Shown one piece after another: positions 6,970 to 9,696 of a DNA stretch of 9,696 nt. Position 1 is the first letter of the stretch, and each line of letters starts with the position of its first letter. The stretch spans positions 1 through 9,696 of the forward strand of contig JAUSIF010000126.1 in assembly GCA_030648135.1 (NCBI GenBank), read 5' to 3'. The position numbers and the translations under genes were made by a program. This DNA comes from Xanthobacteraceae bacterium (GTDB lineage: Bacteria; Pseudomonadota; Alphaproteobacteria; Rhizobiales; Xanthobacteraceae). Below the pieces are notes generated by a model. It was not told where the DNA came from and made no database searches. It was given only the letters and a program-made list of their open reading frames with translations.

Positions 6970-7392
6970 ATGAATAAGATAAATAAAAAGTCCCCGAACC
7001 CGATCGACAGGCACGTCGGCAGCCGCGTGCGCATGCGTCGTATGATGATCAGCATGAGCCAGGAGAAGCTCGGCGATCAGCTCGGGATCACCTTTCAACA
7101 GATTCAAAAATACGAGAAGGGAACGAACCGCATCGGCGCAAGCCGCCTGCACCAGATCTCGATCGTGCTCGGCGTGCCGGTGGCGTTTTTCTTCGAGGGC
7201 GCGCCCATTCCTGAAGGCGCGGCCAAGGGTCTCGGGGAATCGCCTTCACCGGCTTATGTCTCGGATTTCCTCGCCACCTCCGATGGGCTCTCTTTGACCA
7301 AGGCGTTCATGAAAGTGAGCGACCCGAAGGTGCGCCGGCGTATCGTCGATCTGGTGGAGGCGATCGCCTCCGAACAGGACCCGAAGCGCTGA
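6970..7392 (+). CDS. XRE-family transcriptional regulator, PraR/PhrR type
   Basis: A 140-aa cytoplasmic regulator. A Cro/C1-type helix-turn-helix spans residues 16-76 (VGSRVRMRRMMISMSQEKLG, then recognition helix TFQQIQKYEKG, then GASRLHQISIVLGVPVAFFFEG). A C-terminal helical segment (about 93-135) has the SDPKVRRRIVDLVEAIA end typical of this alphaproteobacterial group. ATG at 6970 is preferred over ATG at 6877 because GGAG sits 6 nt upstream and the promoter lies between the two. Homologues include PhrR of Sinorhizobium (low-pH and stress induced, next to actA/lnt) and PraR of Azorhizobium and R. leguminosarum (symbiosis, biofilm, quorum-sensing repression). Whether the role is the same here is inferred from family and position. 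The first codons (AAT AAG ATA AAT AAA AAG) are AT-rich compared with the neighbours. Confidence 0.88.
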   Translation: MNKINKKSPNPIDRHVGSRVRMRRMMISMSQEKLGDQLGITFQQIQKYEKGTNRIGASRLHQISIVLGVPVAFFFEGAPIPEGAAKGLGESPSPAYVSDFLATSDGLSLTKAFMKVSDPKVRRRIVDLVEAIASEQDPKR

Positions 7393-7535
7393 TTGGCCAA
7401 CCGGCGCAATTTCAGTCCTAATTTCCCTGTGAACTTGACCGTTTCCGGCTACCCTTGCGAGAAGTCTTTCGGCTGTGTTCTGACCTGAGCACGAGGCGGC
7501 GGGGCTGGTCCCGTGCGCCGCTCGAGGCCGGCGTC
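7393..7535 (+). other. 143-nt gap between the PraR-type gene and trmB
   Basis: It begins with an 8-bp palindrome TTGGCCAA right after the stop. TTGACC at 7435-7440 is a possible -35, but no good -10 lies at the proper distance. Its 3' end carries a GC-rich hairpin (listed separately). I recognise no riboswitch, tRNA or small gene. A TTG-started extension of trmB from 7455 is open but shows no family similarity or ribosome site. Confidence 0.5.
7495..7522 (+). promoter_or_regulatory. GC-rich hairpin just upstream of the trmB ribosome site
   Basis: GCGGCG (7496-7501) pairs with CGCCGC (7516-7521), and GGG (7502-7504) pairs with CCC (7510-7512) around a CTGGT loop, with GTG bulged on the 3' side. 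It ends 2 nt before the GAGG ribosome site (7524-7527) of trmB. It could limit ribosome access or be a chance structure in GC-rich DNA. Confidence 0.3.
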
Positions 7536-8240
7536 ATGTCTAATATTCGCAGTGAGGGCGAGAATCGCCGCGGCGCCTTCTATGGCCGGCGCAAGGGCCA
7601 CAAGTTGCGTCCGCGGCAAGCCGATCTCCTGTCAAATCTGCTGCCGAAGCTCGCACTCGATCTTTCCAAGCCGGCGCCGGCAGATCTACGAACCTTGTTT
7701 CCCGTAGCGGTCGAGTGTGTCGCGCTCGAAATCGGCTTTGGCGGCGGCGAGCATCTGGTGCTCGAGGCGCAGGCCAATCCGGAGATCGGCTTGCTTGGTT
7801 GCGAGCCATTCGTCAACGGCATGGCCAAGGCTCTCGTCTCGATCGACGCGATGGAACTCCGCAACGTGCGACTCCATCACGGAGACGCGCTCGACGTGAT
7901 CGAATGGCTCCCCGACGGCGCGATTGCGCGTATCGACCTGCTCTATCCCGACCCGTGGCCGAAGCGCCGGCACTGGAAGCGCCGCTTCGTTTCCGACGAG
8001 ATGGTCGCACGCTTCGCCCGCATCCTCGCGAAGGGGGGAGCATTGCGATTCGCAACCGACGTGCCGGATTACGCCGAATGGTCGCTCCTGCATTTGATCC
8101 GTTCGCCCGCATTCGCCTGGACGGCGGAACGCGCCGACGATTGGCGTAGGCCATGGCAAGGCTTTCCCGGCACCCGCTATGAGGCGAAGGCAGCGCTACA
8201 GGGCCGTGCGCCTTGCTATCTGATCTTCCGACGGATCTAG
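7536..8240 (+). CDS. trmB: TrmB, tRNA (guanine-46-N7)-methyltransferase
   Basis: A 234-aa SAM-dependent enzyme that forms m7G46 in the tRNA variable loop. The N-terminus has FYGRRKGHKLRPRQADLL (16-33), typical of alphaproteobacterial TrmB. The SAM site is ALEIGFGGGEHL (63-74) with the acidic residue in GCEPF (88-92). The family signature is LLYPDPWPKRRHWKRRFV (135-152), followed by FATDVPDYAEW (172-182) and the C-terminal GTRYEAKA / YLIFRR. ATG at 7536 is preferred: GAGG lies 8 nt upstream and the homology begins there, whereas TTG at 7455 adds 27 residues that do not look conserved. The stop TAG (8238-8240) lies inside CTAGCGC, the first bases of a palindromic repeat. metK, often found directly upstream in rhizobia as I recall, is not present. 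Confidence 0.95.
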   Translation: MSNIRSEGENRRGAFYGRRKGHKLRPRQADLLSNLLPKLALDLSKPAPADLRTLFPVAVECVALEIGFGGGEHLVLEAQANPEIGLLGCEPFVNGMAKALVSIDAMELRNVRLHHGDALDVIEWLPDGAIARIDLLYPDPWPKRRHWKRRFVSDEMVARFARILAKGGALRFATDVPDYAEWSLLHLIRSPAFAWTAERADDWRRPWQGFPGTRYEAKAALQGRAPCYLIFRRI

Positions 8241-8282
8241 CGCGCGATCAGCAAAGGTGGGTACCGGTTTTGCGTCGCAATC
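8237..8282 (+). repeat. Rhizobiales-type palindromic repeat unit, copy A (forward, degenerate)
   Basis: The unit begins at CTAGCGC, overlapping the trmB stop, and runs through GATC, GCAAAGGTGG and CCGGTTTTGCG. It aligns with the reverse complement of copy B at 8337-8391: both share CTAGCGC, then GATC, then GC(A/G)AAG, TGG, CCGGTT and a GC-rich end. It is more degenerate than copy B and does not fold as well. Confidence 0.65.
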
Positions 8283-8289
8283 AAGCTTG

Positions 8290-8314
8290 CGCAGATTGCG
8301 TAAACTTATCTGCG
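8290..8314 (+). terminator. Hairpin between the two repeat copies, possible 3' end for trmB
   Basis: CGCAGAT (8290-8296) and ATCTGCG (8308-8314) form a perfect 7-bp stem around an 11-nt loop. No T-run follows on either strand, so an intrinsic terminator is not certain. It may be part of the repeat mosaic. It sits between convergent genes, where a bidirectional 3' end is expected. Confidence 0.3.
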
Positions 8315-8336
8315 GTTCGCGCGCTAACTCATTAAT

Positions 8337-8391
8337 CTGGCGCATGATCTTATCGGCGAACCGGATTCCACTTCGCCGGATCATGCGCTAG
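8337..8391 (-). repeat. Rhizobiales-type palindromic repeat unit, copy B (inverted, well preserved)
   Basis: GCGCATGATC (8340-8349) and GATCATGCGC (8379-8388) are perfect 10-bp inverted arms, extended outward by G-T, T-A and C-G. Inside, CGGCGAA (8354-8360) and TTCGCCG (8372-8378) form a second 7-bp stem, leaving a TTAT bulge and an 11-nt loop. The GCGCATGATC ... ACCGG.TTCCACTT ... GATCATGCGC pattern matches a family of palindromic intergenic repeats that I recall as abundant in Rhizobiales chromosomes (REP-like). A nearby CTCATTAAT stretch (8328-8336) is often attached to this element. The structure is seen directly; the family is from memory. Confidence 0.8.
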
Positions 8392-8411
8392 CGAAGGCGC
8401 GAACGTGGCGA

Positions 8412-9509
8412 TCAGCCGGCTTCCCTGAATTCCGCTTCGCGGCCCTGCCAGAAGCGAACTACGCGGCGCGCGGTCGAATATGAGAGCTTGGTAAAGTCAT
8501 CGCAGCTATCCGCGACCTCCTTGGCCGAGGTTCTGCGGACACCCTGGCGGACCAGAATGACGGCGCGCGCTGTCAACCATTCGAAACCGGCAGCTTTGCA
8601 GAGAATCAGCAACGGCTCGATCCGATCTCCGTTCATTAGCCAGTCGACGACGTCGATCGGCATCGCGCAGAGAAGGGAAAGAGCAGCGGCCGTCTCCTCG
8701 TATCGCTTGGATTTCGCGAGATCGTGCAGTTCCGCTTCGCCGAGCGTACCGGCGTGGTGCAGCATGAGCATGAGCCGCTGCGCCGCCACAAAATTGTGAG
8801 GTGCGGGAGTATCGGGACTGAGCTCGTGCGAGACCTTGGCGAGTACGCGCTGGATTTCGGTTCGCATTTCAGGCGTCGCCGTGATCAGCAGGCGGTTTTG
8901 CACCAGCTCGCTCGCCTGAACGATCAGCTTGTGAAACAGCTGCGGCGGGATATCGGTCCGCTCGCCGACCCGTGTGGCGAGACTCCCATCCTTTTCTGCA
9001 CGCTCGACGAGGGTCGCAAAGCTGCCCTCCGAGAAGTTGGCACTGGAGTTCGAAGCGACGTTGAACAACACGTCGCCGTCGCCGCGATTTACCAGTACAT
9101 CGGTCACGGCCTCCCCGAGCTGACGACGGCTGGAAATGGCGAGCAGGTGAGCCTGGCCCTTGGTCTTGGCGATATCGACGAGATCGCTCTCGCCGAGCCG
9201 TTTGGAACGGACCAGTACGGGCGCGGCGACAGTGATTTCGTCGTCGCGGGCGAGACCGTGAATCACCTTGACCGGCGCGTTGTCGATCGGAGCGAGCCGG
9301 TGGGCCAGTTCGGCGCGTGCTTTGGTCTCTATCTCGGCGGCTAACCGTCCGATGATATCGTCGAACAGCGCGATATGCTCGTTGTTGAGCTGGTACGCGC
9401 GTTTGATGAACAGGTCGGTGACACGCCGGAGCGTCTCGGCGCATTTGCCGCTCGAACCGCATTGAATCGCATCCTCGAGTTTGAGGATCAGGGATTCGCG
9501 AGCAACCAT
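8412..9509 (-). CDS. DUF2336 domain protein, function unknown
   Basis: A 365-aa soluble, largely helical protein matching the alphaproteobacterial DUF2336 family (COG5330-like). Recognisable blocks are RRVTDLFIKRA (29-38), HIALFDDIIGRLAAEIETKARAELAHRLA (45-73), LARDDEITVAAPVLVRSKRL (86-105), GQAHLLAISSRRQLGEAVTDVLVNRGD (118-144), and SNSSANFSEGSFATLVERAEKDGSLATRVGERTDIP (153-188). The D-V-L..V..N and R-x-D-I-P spacing suggests degenerate HEAT- or LRV-like helical repeats; this is inference. No signal peptide, membrane segment or catalytic motif is seen. The start is the ATG complementary to 9507-9509, with GGGGA about 7 nt upstream. The gene is convergent with trmB and separated from it by the repeat mosaic, so it probably belongs to a different transcription unit. 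No function is claimed. Confidence 0.88.
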   Translation of the reverse strand: MVARESLILKLEDAIQCGSSGKCAETLRRVTDLFIKRAYQLNNEHIALFDDIIGRLAAEIETKARAELAHRLAPIDNAPVKVIHGLARDDEITVAAPVLVRSKRLGESDLVDIAKTKGQAHLLAISSRRQLGEAVTDVLVNRGDGDVLFNVASNSSANFSEGSFATLVERAEKDGSLATRVGERTDIPPQLFHKLIVQASELVQNRLLITATPEMRTEIQRVLAKVSHELSPDTPAPHNFVAAQRLMLMLHHAGTLGEAELHDLAKSKRYEETAAALSLLCAMPIDVVDWLMNGDRIEPLLILCKAAGFEWLTARAVILVRQGVRRTSAKEVADSCDDFTKLSYSTARRVVRFWQGREAEFREAG

Positions 9510-9667
9510 TTGCAGTCCCCGAGATCGTGAATTTGACCCGGCCGGCGATAAACTGATTAGGTAAATATTACGGCCCGAATGCTGAAAAATCGGTTAGAAA
9601 GCCTGAAAACACTGGGTCGTAACTGTGATTCCAATCCCCCTTTCATGCGCCGTTTGCGCCTTTCCCC
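9510..9667. promoter_or_regulatory. Intergenic region upstream of the DUF2336 gene
   Basis: This stretch is AT-richer than the genes, especially 9545-9620. On the minus strand TAATAT (complement of 9565-9570) is a plausible -10 for the DUF2336 gene, but I see no good -35 at 16-18 nt. GTAA-N3-TTAC at 9561-9571 is a short inverted repeat around it. No RNA gene or small coding region is recognisable. Confidence 0.35.
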
Positions 9668-9695
9668 TTGCACCTTTCTCCGCCAGCGCTATATT
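9668..9695 (+). promoter_or_regulatory. Rightward sigma70-type promoter at the window edge
   Basis: TTGCAC (9668-9673), a 16-nt spacer and TATATT (9690-9695) closely match the housekeeping promoter consensus. The gene it would serve lies beyond the right edge and cannot be identified. With the minus-strand DUF2336 gene it would make a divergent arrangement. Confidence 0.5.
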
Positions 9696-9696
9696 G

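Noticed and set aside
7455..7535. TTG-started N-terminal extension of trmB
   Set aside because: The added 27 residues are Arg-rich, contain the hairpin region and do not resemble TrmB; ATG 7536 has GAGG at a good distance.
7393..7535. SAM-responsive riboswitch upstream of trmB/metK position
   Set aside because: I could not find the conserved core of any SAM riboswitch class; only a simple GC-rich hairpin is present.
8237..8391. CRISPR array or insertion sequence
   Set aside because: There are only two copies in opposite orientation with no regular spacers, and no transposase or target-site duplication is visible.
8724..9344. 206-codon plus-strand open frame opposite the DUF2336 gene
   Set aside because: The minus strand carries a recognisable conserved family with a proper start; the plus frame has no ribosome site or similarity.

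Overview
The window is a piece of a GC-rich (roughly 60-65% by eye) alphaproteobacterial chromosome, most likely order Hyphomicrobiales (Rhizobiales). Three things point there: the conserved order fur - plsC/olsA-type acyltransferase - miaB - phoH - ybeY - corC - lnt - PraR/PhrR-type regulator; a DUF2336 protein; and a palindromic intergenic repeat of a kind I recall as common in Rhizobiales genomes. Genus cannot be determined from the window.

Positions 1-6849 carry a tightly packed plus-strand run: the 3' part of a Fur/Mur-type metalloregulator, a lysophospholipid/lyso-ornithine-lipid type acyltransferase, MiaB (tRNA ms2i6A37 methylthiotransferase), PhoH (YbeZ), YbeY, CorC/TlyC (YbeX) and Lnt. 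Spacings are 6, 26, 0, -4, -4 and 16 nt, so this looks like one transcription unit with translational coupling. miaB-ybeZ-ybeY-ybeX-lnt is also the E. coli order. The products join tRNA modification, rRNA maturation, a CBS-domain protein linked to Mg/envelope homeostasis, and lipid/lipoprotein acylation.

Positions 6850-6969 separate that run from a PraR/PhrR-type XRE regulator. They hold a strong hairpin and a near-consensus sigma70-type promoter. A 143-nt gap with a GC-rich hairpin precedes trmB (tRNA m7G46 methyltransferase). From memory, metK lies between these two genes in several relatives; it is absent here.

Positions 8237-8391 are a mosaic palindromic repeat made of two divergent copies of one unit in opposite orientation, which begins on the trmB stop codon. 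It separates trmB from a convergent minus-strand DUF2336 gene (8412-9509). The last 187 nt are intergenic, AT-richer, and end in a good rightward promoter for a gene outside the window.

This is mostly a conserved housekeeping locus. I found no phage, IS element, CRISPR array, toxin-antitoxin pair or defence island. The most unusual observation is an A_AAA_AAA heptamer at the end of phoH: a -1 ribosomal slip there would enter the ybeY frame without a stop and give a PhoH-YbeY fusion. This is hypothetical.
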